DNA of 64,000 bases from JAAZHD01 sp012510895 (lineage in GTDB: Bacteria > Bacillota > Clostridia > Caldicoprobacterales > DTU083). The notes under the pieces are model-generated. The model made no database searches, was not told the DNA's origin, and saw only the letters and a program-made list of their open reading frames with translations. Shown here in pieces: positions 53,185 to 62,886 of this stretch. The stretch covers positions 62,001-126,000 of the forward strand of contig JBMNJC010000002.1 of the NCBI GenBank assembly GCA_050951465.1, given 5' to 3'. The position numbers and the translations under genes were made by a program. Numbering within the stretch: position 1 is the stretch's first letter; each line of letters begins with the position of its first letter.

Positions 53185-54087
53185 ATGAAATTTGAAGGCA
53201 TTATGCCGGCGTTTATAACCCCGCTTTCAAGTGACAATGTTACAGTTAACGAGTCGGCTGCCCGTAAACTTGTGGAACATGAGCTTTCACTGGGGGCAGA
53301 CGGTTTTTATATCTGCGGCGCGACCGGTGAAGGGCTGGTCATGCAAAAGGAAGAACGTAAAAGATTATGTGAAATTGTAATAGACCAGGTAAAAGGTCGA
53401 AAACCGGTTATATCACATATTGCAGCCATGGATCTGACAACATCCATAGAACTTGCAAGGCATGCCGAAAAGGCAGGAGTCGACTGTGTGGCTTCCATTC
53501 CGCCCTTTTATTTTAAATACGATAATAAAGATATAATAAATTATTATAAAGAGCTGGACAAAGCAGTAAATATTCCTATCATGGTTTATTACCATCCGGC
53601 AGCCAAAGCGGATATGAAAGCAGAATTGATTGCCGATATTTTTAAGTTAGAGCATGTTACCGCAGTAAAGTGGAGCAGCAACAACTATTATGAAATGCTG
53701 CGGCTCAAAGACATGACCCATGGAGAGATGAATGTAATAAACGGGCCGGACGAGATGCTGATCTGCGGCCTGGCTGCAGGAGCTGACGGAGGCATTGGCT
53801 CTACCTACAACGTTATGACGGCAGAGTATAAAAAACTTTACGGGTATTTCAGGTTGGGTAATATTGAAGAAGCCAGACGGATGCAGTACAAGGTAAACAG
53901 AGTAACAAGTGTAATAACCAGTTATAACACAATACCCGTTATTAAGCTGGCCCTTCAGCATCTGGGTTTTGAGGTTGGGGACGCCACCTATCCAATGCCG
54001 AAATACAGCCCTGAGGAAAGGAAGCAGATAATAAAGAACCTGGAGGAAGCCGGATGGCCTGAGAATTTTGTTACAGAAGCCGATTAA
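53185..54087 (+). CDS. DapA/NanA-family aldolase, N-acetylneuraminate-lyase-like
   Basis: This 300-residue class I aldolase has the Schiff-base Lys162 in TAVKWSS, the Tyr in IMVYYHP near residue 136 and the GATGEG motif near 48. ADGGIGSTYNV near residue 200 is closer to N-acetylneuraminate lyase than to dihydrodipicolinate synthase. The likely reaction is cleavage of sialic acid or another 2-keto-3-deoxy sugar acid to pyruvate. GAAAGGATG is the ribosome site. It is followed by sortase B with a 16-base gap. Confidence 0.75.
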   Translation: MKFEGIMPAFITPLSSDNVTVNESAARKLVEHELSLGADGFYICGATGEGLVMQKEERKRLCEIVIDQVKGRKPVISHIAAMDLTTSIELARHAEKAGVDCVASIPPFYFKYDNKDIINYYKELDKAVNIPIMVYYHPAAKADMKAELIADIFKLEHVTAVKWSSNNYYEMLRLKDMTHGEMNVINGPDEMLICGLAAGADGGIGSTYNVMTAEYKKLYGYFRLGNIEEARRMQYKVNRVTSVITSYNTIPVIKLALQHLGFEVGDATYPMPKYSPEERKQIIKNLEEAGWPENFVTEAD

Positions 54088-54103
54088 GGGACGGGTTTAA
54101 AAC

Positions 54104-54886
54104 ATGACATGGCGAAGAGTATTAATAGTAATACTGATTGGAGTTTTTCTTTATTCATCCTATGAGCTGATTACCTATTATTATGATGCTTATAAAAACA
54201 AAACAACCTATGATGACATCCGAAAACAGTATGAGGAGCAACTTAAGCTGGAGGAAGAGCAAACTGCCCCTCCTGATGCAAACCATTTGCCTGATAAAGA
54301 CACGGACTCTGTTCCTGATGAGCCGGCAATTATGGACCGGTATCTGCCGCTGCTGGAGATAAATAAGGATATTGTAGGCTGGATTTCTGTGCCGGATACG
54401 GTGATTGATTACCCGGTTGTGCAGGCAGAAGATAATAATTATTATCTGCGGCGGGATATATACGGTGAAAGGGCCAGGGCGGGAACCATATTCATGGACT
54501 ACCGATGTAAAGCAGATTGCAGCGGAAAACATACCATCTTATACGGTCATCATATGCGAAACGGCACCATGTTTAAAGATCTGATGAAATACAAGAATAA
54601 AGAATTTTTTCAAAATAATACACTAATACGCTTCGATACCCTATACGATGAGATTACATGGGAAGTGTTTTCCGTATATATTACGTCAGCGAGTTTTAAC
54701 TACATTCAGACTTCTTTTGCTTCAGATGAGGAGTATATTGCCTTTCTTAATACGATAAAGGAAAAATCCATGTTTGAAAGCAGTGTGGAACTTTCAGAAG
54801 ACGATCAGATTTTAACCCTGTCCACCTGCACCTATGAATACGATAATGCCCGTTTTGTTGTTCATGCCAGAAGGGTGCGGAAATAG
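54104..54886 (+). CDS. srtB: Class B sortase
   Basis: This 260-residue membrane-anchored transpeptidase has an N-terminal hydrophobic segment (residues 4-24), a variable stalk and the sortase domain. Catalytic residues are His149/150 in LYGHHM, Cys242 in TLSTC and an Arg near 251 in NARFVVHARR. Class B sortases anchor surface proteins or build pili. No LPxTG- or NPxTG-like substrate is coded in the window, so its partner is elsewhere. It is 16 bases after the aldolase gene. Confidence 0.9.
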   Translation: MTWRRVLIVILIGVFLYSSYELITYYYDAYKNKTTYDDIRKQYEEQLKLEEEQTAPPDANHLPDKDTDSVPDEPAIMDRYLPLLEINKDIVGWISVPDTVIDYPVVQAEDNNYYLRRDIYGERARAGTIFMDYRCKADCSGKHTILYGHHMRNGTMFKDLMKYKNKEFFQNNTLIRFDTLYDEITWEVFSVYITSASFNYIQTSFASDEEYIAFLNTIKEKSMFESSVELSEDDQILTLSTCTYEYDNARFVVHARRVRK

Positions 54887-54943
54887 GGAAGAACTGTTAA
54901 GCTGATACGGAAAATCTTACGGAAATAAGGAGCAAACGGAGAA

Positions 54944-56209
54944 TTGACCGGATTAATAGACAGGTTAAGAAAAATACCCGGTGAGGTATTATATCTATTT
55001 CTCGCCATGGGCATAACCCTTCTGGGAGACTCAAGCTTATATGTGCTGCTTCCCATATATGCAAAGGAAATCGGCATACCTGTTGCTGCGGTTGGAGTCT
55101 TGCTGAGTATAAACCGTTTTATCAGGCTGGGTACAAATCAATTTGTCAGCAAACTGTACTCTAAAATAGGAAGCCACAGGCTGTTCCTTGTCAGCGTTAT
55201 TCTGGCAGGCATCACCACATTCTTATACGGTCTGCCGGTAGGATTTGTAATATTTTTGATATCAAGGGCTGTCTGGGGCGGATGCTGGTCCTCAATGAGG
55301 CTGGTATGCTTTATTAAAATTTCAGAAAACAGTGATGAATCTTCCCGGGGAATAGTGACAGGAATATTCAACAGCATTGTCAGAATCGGCAGCCTGGTTG
55401 CCACCTTGCTTGGAGGAGTGTTTGCAGAGCTGGCAGGCTACAGAAATACATACTATATTTTTGGCTTGCTTACCCTGGCTGTTTGCGTACCCCTTACTGT
55501 TTTGAGTGCAAGGCAGGCTGGTTCCAATGATGTAATGGAATTAGATGAAGAATTAGAGGCTCAGGATGAGGATACAAATATAAGCAACAGGAAAGGAAAA
55601 ACAGAAGTAGGGTTAAAGTCAGTATACAGCATGTCTTTTCTGGGCTACTGGATAAGCGGAGGGCTCTTGTCTACTACAATAGGCTATATTCTTATGACCA
55701 GGTTCGGTACCAGCATAAGTATTCTTGGCCTTTCTATAGGAATCGCCCTTATAACCAGCCTCCTGACATCTCTGAAATGGGTTTACGGCATTTCCCTGCC
55801 TGTAGTTGCGGGTAGATTATCTGCCAGGTATGGAAGGCTGACTTTAGTTACCTTTTCCTCCGTTACACTTGTTTTATCCTTAGTATCCATTGCTTTAGTT
55901 AAATCTTTTTATGGTTTATCACTGGCCATAATAGCGGCTTTTGCAGCTTCCACAGTATTAAACAGTGTTTTGGATATTCTTGCTGTTGATCACCATAGCA
56001 TAACCGAGAACGGAAATATATTAGGTCATTATATGACATGCGGCGATTTGGGGGCTGCTTTCGGTGCTGTAGCCGGTTATTCCCTGGCGGTTGCTCTTGG
56101 CTATAGCAATGTTTATATAGTGAGTGCTGCAGCCCTTGTACTTATCTTTACGGCCGCAAGCGGTATAATACCCAATAGGCTTTTCAGCAAACAGAAGATG
56201 AATATATGA
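54944..56209 (+). CDS. MFS transporter
   Basis: This 421-residue membrane protein has about 12 helices, a central acidic loop (about residues 196-220) and the motif GILVSINRFIRLGTNQF-like after helix 2. The start is TTG at 54944, 11 bases after AAGGAG. It is 57 bases after sortase. A substrate cannot be assigned; both sugar and drug exporters look similar. Confidence 0.75.
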   Translation: MTGLIDRLRKIPGEVLYLFLAMGITLLGDSSLYVLLPIYAKEIGIPVAAVGVLLSINRFIRLGTNQFVSKLYSKIGSHRLFLVSVILAGITTFLYGLPVGFVIFLISRAVWGGCWSSMRLVCFIKISENSDESSRGIVTGIFNSIVRIGSLVATLLGGVFAELAGYRNTYYIFGLLTLAVCVPLTVLSARQAGSNDVMELDEELEAQDEDTNISNRKGKTEVGLKSVYSMSFLGYWISGGLLSTTIGYILMTRFGTSISILGLSIGIALITSLLTSLKWVYGISLPVVAGRLSARYGRLTLVTFSSVTLVLSLVSIALVKSFYGLSLAIIAAFAASTVLNSVLDILAVDHHSITENGNILGHYMTCGDLGAAFGAVAGYSLAVALGYSNVYIVSAAALVLIFTAASGIIPNRLFSKQKMNI

Positions 56210-56232
56210 AGGATAAGCCGATCATCAGACTT

Positions 56233-57261
56233 TTAGTCCACCTTTACGGGCTGCATGGTTTCTGTGGAGTGAAGAATATCAAAGATCATCTTTGTATCAC
56301 CATATCCTACATCAGGTGTCACCTGAATTTCTTCTTCTTTGCGGAAGGCTTTGGCAAAGTTTAAAAATTCATTATAATAACCACGGCCCGGTAGGAAGCT
56401 GATTTCTTCGGCAGTTCCGTTGCGATAGGAAACAAATAATTTGCCGCTGTTTTTATCTTCAAGATAAATCTCTCCCCGAGTACCGAAGATCCGCAGCCCG
56501 ACAGGCGGTTTCTGGGTTTCAACTCCATCGCAGAAATAGTTGTACTGACCAACAACATTGTTTTTAAAGTGTATCTGGCAGTTGTAGGACATATAGGGGC
56601 TGTAAGGTTCATCCTGAGGACGGCCGAGAGCATACACGGTATTAACGGCACCAAAAATATGACGAAAAGCAGCAATATCATGCAGGGCTGCATCCAAAAA
56701 GGCCCCTCCCGGATATTTAGGGTACTGTCTCCATTCAGTTGCTGCGAAGGTGTCTTTCTTCATTTCTTCTTTGAAATCTACAACCTTATTGCAGATAAAG
56801 TAAACCGCTTCTCCGATACGACCTTGTGACATCATATCCTTGATAATATTGTTTTCATCATTATATCGATAGTTTTCAGCTAACATTACCAATGACGAAC
56901 TGCTGTGATACAGATCCAACAGTTTTTTTGCTCCTTCCATGGTGCCGGCAAGGGGCTTTTCAGCAATCAGGTTCTTTCCTGCTTTTAATACAGCAGATGC
57001 TGCTTCAAAATTTTCTTCAATTGGTACAAGCACGTCCACAACATCAATATCATCTCGTTTAAGCATCTCGTTATAATCGTCATAAACATTGCTCTGATCT
57101 AATCCTATCTTGGCTGCAAACTGCTCCGCATCGCTTTTCGTTCGATTACAGAGGGCTGCTATTTCGTATTCATTTTGTAATTGGGAAACGGCAGGCCAAT
57201 GAAGACGTTCCCAGGCCATACCGGTACCAATTACCGCCAGGCGTATTTTATTCATTAACAA
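56233..57261 (-). CDS. Gfo/Idh/MocA-family oxidoreductase
   Basis: This 342-residue protein has a Rossmann motif (IRLAVIGTGMAWERLH) and NLIAEKPLAG near residue 92 in place of the usual EKP site, followed by a C-terminal barrel domain with GGAFLDAALHDIAAFRH. The catalytic His/Asp are in LHD. The start is uncertain: TTG 57261 is 6 bases after GGAAG, whereas the in-frame ATG at 57255 has 12-base spacing. Its 3' end converges with the MFS gene with a 23-base gap. Confidence 0.8.
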   Translation of the reverse strand: MLMNKIRLAVIGTGMAWERLHWPAVSQLQNEYEIAALCNRTKSDAEQFAAKIGLDQSNVYDDYNEMLKRDDIDVVDVLVPIEENFEAASAVLKAGKNLIAEKPLAGTMEGAKKLLDLYHSSSSLVMLAENYRYNDENNIIKDMMSQGRIGEAVYFICNKVVDFKEEMKKDTFAATEWRQYPKYPGGAFLDAALHDIAAFRHIFGAVNTVYALGRPQDEPYSPYMSYNCQIHFKNNVVGQYNYFCDGVETQKPPVGLRIFGTRGEIYLEDKNSGKLFVSYRNGTAEEISFLPGRGYYNEFLNFAKAFRKEEEIQVTPDVGYGDTKMIFDILHSTETMQPVKVD

Positions 57262-57597
57262 TTTTCACTTCCTTTTGTAAATATTAATTCATTCATTATA
57301 AAGTGTTACCAAGATTAGTATGTTCATCATTTAAAAAACTAGTAATCTAAATCTCAATAAAAAATGTCAGCTAATATAATATTGTTTGACATACCTCATC
57401 TTGCAACTTGAATCAAATTTTGACATAATAAAAATCATGATTTACTCTTTATATCCTGATCTTTTCGAATTGCGGCCTTACGAAGGTGACTTTCATTCTG
57501 CAGACAGCCTATTATCAGGAATCCCTTTGAAAAACTGTTTCGGATAAGAGGTTTATGATTTCTATGTATTATATGTAAAGCAGCATGGAAAGCGAGG
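57262..57597. other. 336-base gene-free stretch with possible PHP-domain remnant
   Basis: The stretch is AT-rich. A 36-residue frame (57437-57547, plus strand) reads ..LFELRPYEGDFHSADS.., like the beginning of a PHP-domain metal hydrolase (..LRPYKGDFHxH..) with the HxH motif lost. An inverted repeat ATGTCA/TGACAT flanks 57367-57395. No clear promoter for either flanking gene was found. Confidence 0.3.
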
Positions 57598-57891
57598 ATG
57601 ATTACAATTACCTTAAGTGTGATAACGGTCAGGCTTTATGCACCGTGGGTGCACAGCCTGAAGGAAAAAAGAATGATTGTAAAAAGTCTTACTGAGAAAC
57701 TTCGAAACAGGTATAATGTTTCAGTAATAGAGAGCGATGCACAGAATATACATCAGACCATTATCATTTCCATTGCTTTTCTTGCCAATAATTCAGCTTT
57801 GGCAGACAGCATAAGTGAAAAAATATGCAGTTTTATTGAGAACAATACAGATGCGGAAGTAGTTGACATTAATATTGAGAATCAATATTAA
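57598..57891 (+). CDS. DUF503 (YlxP-like) protein
   Basis: This 97-residue protein has a single ferredoxin-like fold and the HSLKEKRMIVKSLTEKLRNR motif near residue 20 that defines DUF503/YlxP. Relatives lie in the nusA-infB-rbfA operon of Bacillus and are thought to bind RNA or ribosomes; here it stands alone. GGAAAGCGAGG precedes the ATG. Confidence 0.85.
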   Translation: MITITLSVITVRLYAPWVHSLKEKRMIVKSLTEKLRNRYNVSVIESDAQNIHQTIIISIAFLANNSALADSISEKICSFIENNTDAEVVDINIENQY

Positions 57892-57962
57892 GTACTGTAC
57901 CGGATCTACTATACATGTTATACTATTGAGAAAAGAAGATTTTAAATTTAGAAGGTGTCCGC

Positions 57963-60008
57963 ATGAAGCAGAAGTCAAAAACTATCCCATTATTAACCTA
58001 TATTATTTTGTCGCTTTTTTATTTGGAAATCCTGTTTCGATTTACAGTTTATCGCGGGTTTGTGACCGCAGGTCTTGTAATTCCCATCTTGTTTTCCATG
58101 GTTTTATCTCTTGTTTTATATTTTATCGGCAGCTTATTCAAACCAAAAGTTAATCATATTTTGTCTTGTATATTCCTGGCTGTTCTGGGCTTTTTCTTTT
58201 CATCCCAGTTTATTTATTATGATTTTTTCAAGACCTTTTACAGCATGTTTTCCGCATCAAACATGACACAGATTCTGGATTTCAGCAAGGAAATAGCAAT
58301 AAGAGTGGCTCAGAATATTATATGGGTTATATTATTCTTTATTCCTTTTTTGTTCTTGCTCATATTCGGAAGAAAGGTTTTCTCATTTGAAAAGCCGGGG
58401 CTCTTCTTTCGGGGCAGCCTAATAATACTAGCGGTTATTGTTCATTTTTCAGCAGTAGGTGTTATTTATCTGGGCGGCAGGGAACAGAATTCTCCATATG
58501 ATTTATATTATAAAAACAGCTACCCTGTTCTTTCTGTAGAAAGGCTGGGGCTGATTACCACCACCCGACTGGATCTGCAAAGGCTGCTTACAGGCTGGAC
58601 GCCGGGTTATGAGGTAGCCAATCCTTACCTGCCCGAATCTCCTGCGTCTGAATCTCCTGAAAAAACTCCTGTGGAACAAAGTGATAGTGAGCAGGATACA
58701 CCGGACGGGCTGCCGACGGATCCTCCTGACGATGCAGAGGGTGAGGAGACTGAACCACCGGAAATTGTTTATAATATATTGGATATTGATTTTGATGAAT
58801 TAATAATTAATGAAAAAGACCAGGATATTATAGAAATGCATGAATACTTCAGAAATGTGCCTCCTACCCCGCAAAATGAATACACCGGCCAATATAAGGG
58901 ATATAATCTGATACTCATTACCGCAGAAGGTTTTTCGCCTTATGCTGTTCATGAAGAGCTTACGCCTACTTTGTATAAGATGGTTGAAGAGGGCTATAAA
59001 TTTACAAATTTTTATGTGCCCATCTGGGATGTAAGCACATCCGACGGAGAATATGTCAGTTTAACCAGCCTAATTCCCAAAAGCGGTGTCTGGAGCTTTT
59101 ATCATTCCAGCAAAATAGATCTCCCCTTTGTAATGGGCAATCAACTAAAGAGGCTGGGTTATAAAACAGTTGCTTATCATAATCACAGCTACTCCTATTA
59201 CCGCAGGGATCTGTCCCATCCTAACATGGGATATGACTACAAGGGTATAGGCAATGGTCTGGTTATGAAAAAACAATGGCCCCGGTCCGATTTGGAGATG
59301 ATGGAGATAACCATTCCTGAGTACATCGACAGCCAGCCTTTTCATGCATATTATATGACGGTAAGCGGACATCTTGAATATAATTTCATGGGCAATGCCA
59401 TGGCTTTAAAGAACAAAAAGAATGTGGAAGATCTGCCATATTCCGAACCTGCCAAAGCTTATATAGCCACCCAGATCGAACTGGACAGGGCTATGGAGTA
59501 TTTGCTGGCTCAGCTGGAGGAAGCAGGCATTGCAGATAAAACCCTCATTGCCATGAGTTCTGATCACTATCCCTACGGTCTGGAGCACCATGTAATAGAA
59601 GAACTTGCCGGTCATAAGCTGGATAAGCATTTCGATGTCCACAGGAATACTTTTATTCTGTACACCAAGGGAATTGAAGAGCCGATTGCCATTGATGCTC
59701 CGGGCTCGTCTCTCGATATTATTCCCACCCTTTCCAATCTGCTTGGGCTTGAGTATGACTCAAGACTATTGATGGGCAGGGATCTGTTTTCTGATTCAGA
59801 ACCCCTTGTTATTTTCCGGGACCGATCCTTTATAACAGATAAGGGGAGATATAATGCAGTAGCCAGGGAATTTACACCTAATCCGGGGGTTGAGGTTGAT
59901 GATGAGTATATTCAAAATATGATAAACATTGTAAATGCCAAATTCTATTATTCAACCATGATTCTCGACAAGGACTATTATAGTCACATTCCATACCCTG
60001 AAGACTGA
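57963..60008 (+). CDS. LtaS-like lipoteichoic-acid synthase/sulfatase-family phosphotransferase
   Basis: This 681-residue membrane protein has five N-terminal helices (to about residue 175), a Pro/Glu-rich extracellular linker (~210-265) and a sulfatase-type catalytic domain. The nucleophile is likely Thr359 in VSTSDGEYV, the LtaS TSxGE motif, and SSDHYPYG near 540 supplies metal ligands. It transfers glycerophosphate to lipoteichoic acid on the outside of the membrane. The ATG follows AAGGTG. Its 3' end is 2 bases from the convergent rtcB gene. Confidence 0.85.
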   Translation: MKQKSKTIPLLTYIILSLFYLEILFRFTVYRGFVTAGLVIPILFSMVLSLVLYFIGSLFKPKVNHILSCIFLAVLGFFFSSQFIYYDFFKTFYSMFSASNMTQILDFSKEIAIRVAQNIIWVILFFIPFLFLLIFGRKVFSFEKPGLFFRGSLIILAVIVHFSAVGVIYLGGREQNSPYDLYYKNSYPVLSVERLGLITTTRLDLQRLLTGWTPGYEVANPYLPESPASESPEKTPVEQSDSEQDTPDGLPTDPPDDAEGEETEPPEIVYNILDIDFDELIINEKDQDIIEMHEYFRNVPPTPQNEYTGQYKGYNLILITAEGFSPYAVHEELTPTLYKMVEEGYKFTNFYVPIWDVSTSDGEYVSLTSLIPKSGVWSFYHSSKIDLPFVMGNQLKRLGYKTVAYHNHSYSYYRRDLSHPNMGYDYKGIGNGLVMKKQWPRSDLEMMEITIPEYIDSQPFHAYYMTVSGHLEYNFMGNAMALKNKKNVEDLPYSEPAKAYIATQIELDRAMEYLLAQLEEAGIADKTLIAMSSDHYPYGLEHHVIEELAGHKLDKHFDVHRNTFILYTKGIEEPIAIDAPGSSLDIIPTLSNLLGLEYDSRLLMGRDLFSDSEPLVIFRDRSFITDKGRYNAVAREFTPNPGVEVDDEYIQNMINIVNAKFYYSTMILDKDYYSHIPYPED

Positions 60009-60010
60009 TA

Positions 60011-61216
60011 TTATTCCCCGCCGGCTTTGAAATTATAAATGGGACGGATAATTCTTTCGATTTCTACTGTATCAGCTATATGTTTTATTATGTCATCCAT
60101 GCTCTTATAAGCCATTGGACATTCATCCAGAGTATCCTTGTTTACCGAGCTTGTGTAGATGCCGTCCATTTCCTTCTTAAACTCTGACAAGGAAAAGCTC
60201 TTCTTTGCCTGTGTGCGGCTCATGATCCTTCCCGCTCCGTGAGGAGCTGAATAATTCCAGTCCTTATTGCCCTTTCCAATGCAGATAAGGCTTCCGTCCC
60301 GCATGTTTATGGGGATCAGCAGGCGTTCTCCGGCCTTGGCGGAAACTGCGCCCTTGCGGAGGATCATGGAATCTGTATCAATATAATTGTGTATGGTTGT
60401 GAAACTGTCCACCGGAGTCAGGTCCAAGCCTCTCACTATTTCATCCACTATGGCTTTACGATTGAGAGCTGCAAATTTTTGGATGATCTTCATATCATGG
60501 ATATATTCTTCAAAGAGCCTGCCTGACACATAGCAGAGCGCCTTTGGGATGTCGCTGCGTTTAGATTTTCTTAACGCTTTAAGTGCCTTGTTTATTTCCT
60601 TTTCCCGTCCTTCTGCTTTGAGTGAAGCAATAAGTGCTTCTTCCTCTTCGATTGTAATGGTATTGCACTGTTTGAAGCCCTCTTCCTGATAATATTGGGC
60701 TACCTGCAGACCCAGATGCCGGCTGCCTGAATGCACCACGAGATACAGCCGGCCTTCGTCATCCCTGCCTGCTTCTATAAAATGATTGCCTCCGCCAAGG
60801 GTCCCCATGCTCTTTTCTGCACGGGGTATGTTGACTTTTTGATAACAGTAAAGCTGTGACAGGTCAATTTCATTCATATAATGATGGATTTTATTTCTTA
60901 TTGAAAAGCCTGATGGTATACGGCTGTAAATCAGTTTATCCAGTTTTTCCAGATCGATATGGGTTTCCTTAAGAAGCACGGTTTCCATTCCGCATCCGAT
61001 ATCCACACCCACCAGATTGGGAACAACCTTGTCTTTTATGGTCATTGTAGTTCCTATTGTACAGCCTGCACCGGCATGTACATCGGGCATCATTCGAATT
61101 CGGCTTCCTGCCGTAAATTCTTGATTTAAGAGTTCAATAATTTGTGAGTGGGAAGTATCATCAATGACATCGGTAAAAACTTTGGCAGTATTATATTTTC
61201 CTACAAGTTCTATCAT
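60011..61216 (-). CDS. rtcB: RtcB-family RNA ligase
   Basis: This 401-residue protein has the RtcB motifs: IGCGMETV with the Mn-binding Cys near residue 75, GGGNHFIE near 141, HSGSRHLG near 160 and the guanylylation-site region SAPHGAGRIMSR near 333. It seals 2',3'-cyclic phosphate and 5'-OH RNA ends. GGAGGAAAAG precedes the ATG. No RtcA or archease gene is nearby. The gene appears monocistronic. Confidence 0.92.
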   Translation of the reverse strand: MIELVGKYNTAKVFTDVIDDTSHSQIIELLNQEFTAGSRIRMMPDVHAGAGCTIGTTMTIKDKVVPNLVGVDIGCGMETVLLKETHIDLEKLDKLIYSRIPSGFSIRNKIHHYMNEIDLSQLYCYQKVNIPRAEKSMGTLGGGNHFIEAGRDDEGRLYLVVHSGSRHLGLQVAQYYQEEGFKQCNTITIEEEEALIASLKAEGREKEINKALKALRKSKRSDIPKALCYVSGRLFEEYIHDMKIIQKFAALNRKAIVDEIVRGLDLTPVDSFTTIHNYIDTDSMILRKGAVSAKAGERLLIPINMRDGSLICIGKGNKDWNYSAPHGAGRIMSRTQAKKSFSLSEFKKEMDGIYTSSVNKDTLDECPMAYKSMDDIIKHIADTVEIERIIRPIYNFKAGGE

Positions 61217-61284
61217 CTTTTCCTCCTTTTATTCCTTAATCGTCGCCTCCTTATGATCCGGGTTAACATGAATTAAGGCTGATT

Positions 61285-62886
61285 CTATCCGTGTATGTCC
61301 CGATTTCGATAGCCTGCGAAACCTGCTGCAGTCAGCCCGAAAGCCAAAAGCATGGAGAGTAAAGTTTTGGATGCATGAAACTCCTCGAGTGGAATTTGAG
61401 GAATGTGTCCGAAAGGCGAAAGATAATCCATCCATTCAGGCAGTTTTAACATATCACCAAGATATGCTATAAAGAATGCATATCCTAAATACAGCCAGAC
61501 TGCACCGGTAAACCTTGGCAGATATCCAATGGCCAGAACCATCAGACCTGCCATTACCCAAACAGAGGGTATATATGCCATGCTGGCCTTTAACAATATA
61601 TTAAAGGAAAGAGGATCCTCCATTACAAACGCGGCAGAAGCCCACAGGCCGAGTACGGACATGAACTGTATGACAGGAGCGGCTGCCAGACCGATAAAAG
61701 CATAACTTCCAATGAGTTTTGTTCTGGATACGGCCCCGGCAAGAAGTTGTTCTATTCTCCCGGCATTTTCCTCTGACTTAAGCTTTAATATAAAAATAAG
61801 CACAGGAATAGCTGCCAGTATGCTTAAGATGGTCAAAAGCATGCCTACAAACCGTTCCGTCAGGTTAAATACTTCTGATTCGGGCAGCATTTGCAGCAGT
61901 AATCCGCTGCTGTCAAGAAAACCTTCCAGGTCACCCAGGACAGATCCATAGGATAATCCCAGCACAAGCATTCCTATTGTCCATGATATGACAGCGGTAC
62001 GTTGCAAACGCAGGGCAAGCCCCAAAGGTGAGGAAAGGAATCTCGAAGCTTCAGCTTTTCCGGATTTCGGCTGTAAAAAACCTGCGCCCAGATCCCGTAT
62101 GGTATTTAAATACATGGCAAGCCCTGCCAGGATTACAGACAATCCCAGGGTCAGTAAAACAGGCCACCAGTGATTATTCACATAAACCTCAGTACGCAGG
62201 ATCAAACCAAGCGGAGAAAAAAGAGACAGCAGCTCGCTTTCTACATCGCCTATTCCTCTGATTATGTAAGCCAGGATGAGGAAGCCGAATGAATAACCCA
62301 ATGCAGACCGGGTAATGGGTGTAAGCTGTGCAAACAAAGCTGTCAATGACGTAAAAAATATGCCGGCGGTGCCAATCGATGCTCCATACAGCATAGAACC
62401 CTGGAAATCCATGCTTTCAAAGCCTAAAGAATACAGACTAAGGCCCGCTGTCAGGGCCAGCACCGTGTTGGCTGCAGCAGAAACAAAGAATGCTGCGGTT
62501 AAAGGGGATAGGAAGCCTGACGGAAGAGAGCGTATTATTTCTGTTCTTCCTTCTTCTTCGTCTTCTCTGGTGTTCCTTATGGTCATCAAAATGTTCATAA
62601 TTCCCACGGCAAGCAAAGTAAAAATAAGCATGAAGTGAGCCATCATTGCCCCATCTGTATAGTTGTCCAGTCCATAGCCAGGGCCAAGCATAACCGTAAT
62701 AGCCGGATTTTTCATGGTCTCCGCCATGATTTGGCGGTCAGTGCCGGTTGAATATAAATTTGGAAGCATTGCTCCAATCATTACTGTGAAAAGTACAATG
62801 GAAATAATCCATATGAGAATTCTGATCCGATCTTTACGCAATATGAAAAATGCCAATATTTTTGTATTAGCAAACCGGTTGGACAT
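61285..62886 (-). CDS. ABC exporter permease, large (TetB/TnrB-like)
   Basis: This 533-residue membrane protein has about 12 helices and no catalytic motif. It resembles the permeases of polyketide/tetracycline-type ABC exporters. Its start codon shares one base with the stop of the ATPase gene (TAATG), so it is translationally coupled. Export of a toxic or envelope-active compound is the family theme; the substrate is unknown. Confidence 0.8.
   Translation of the reverse strand: MSNRFANTKILAFFILRKDRIRILIWIISIVLFTVMIGAMLPNLYSTGTDRQIMAETMKNPAITVMLGPGYGLDNYTDGAMMAHFMLIFTLLAVGIMNILMTIRNTREDEEEGRTEIIRSLPSGFLSPLTAAFFVSAAANTVLALTAGLSLYSLGFESMDFQGSMLYGASIGTAGIFFTSLTALFAQLTPITRSALGYSFGFLILAYIIRGIGDVESELLSLFSPLGLILRTEVYVNNHWWPVLLTLGLSVILAGLAMYLNTIRDLGAGFLQPKSGKAEASRFLSSPLGLALRLQRTAVISWTIGMLVLGLSYGSVLGDLEGFLDSSGLLLQMLPESEVFNLTERFVGMLLTILSILAAIPVLIFILKLKSEENAGRIEQLLAGAVSRTKLIGSYAFIGLAAAPVIQFMSVLGLWASAAFVMEDPLSFNILLKASMAYIPSVWVMAGLMVLAIGYLPRFTGAVWLYLGYAFFIAYLGDMLKLPEWMDYLSPFGHIPQIPLEEFHASKTLLSMLLAFGLTAAGFAGYRNRDIHG

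Noticed and set aside
61229..61435. A 68-residue minus-strand frame after the ABC permease
   Set aside because: It overlaps the permease 3' end in another frame, has no ribosome site and no similarity to known proteins that I recognise.
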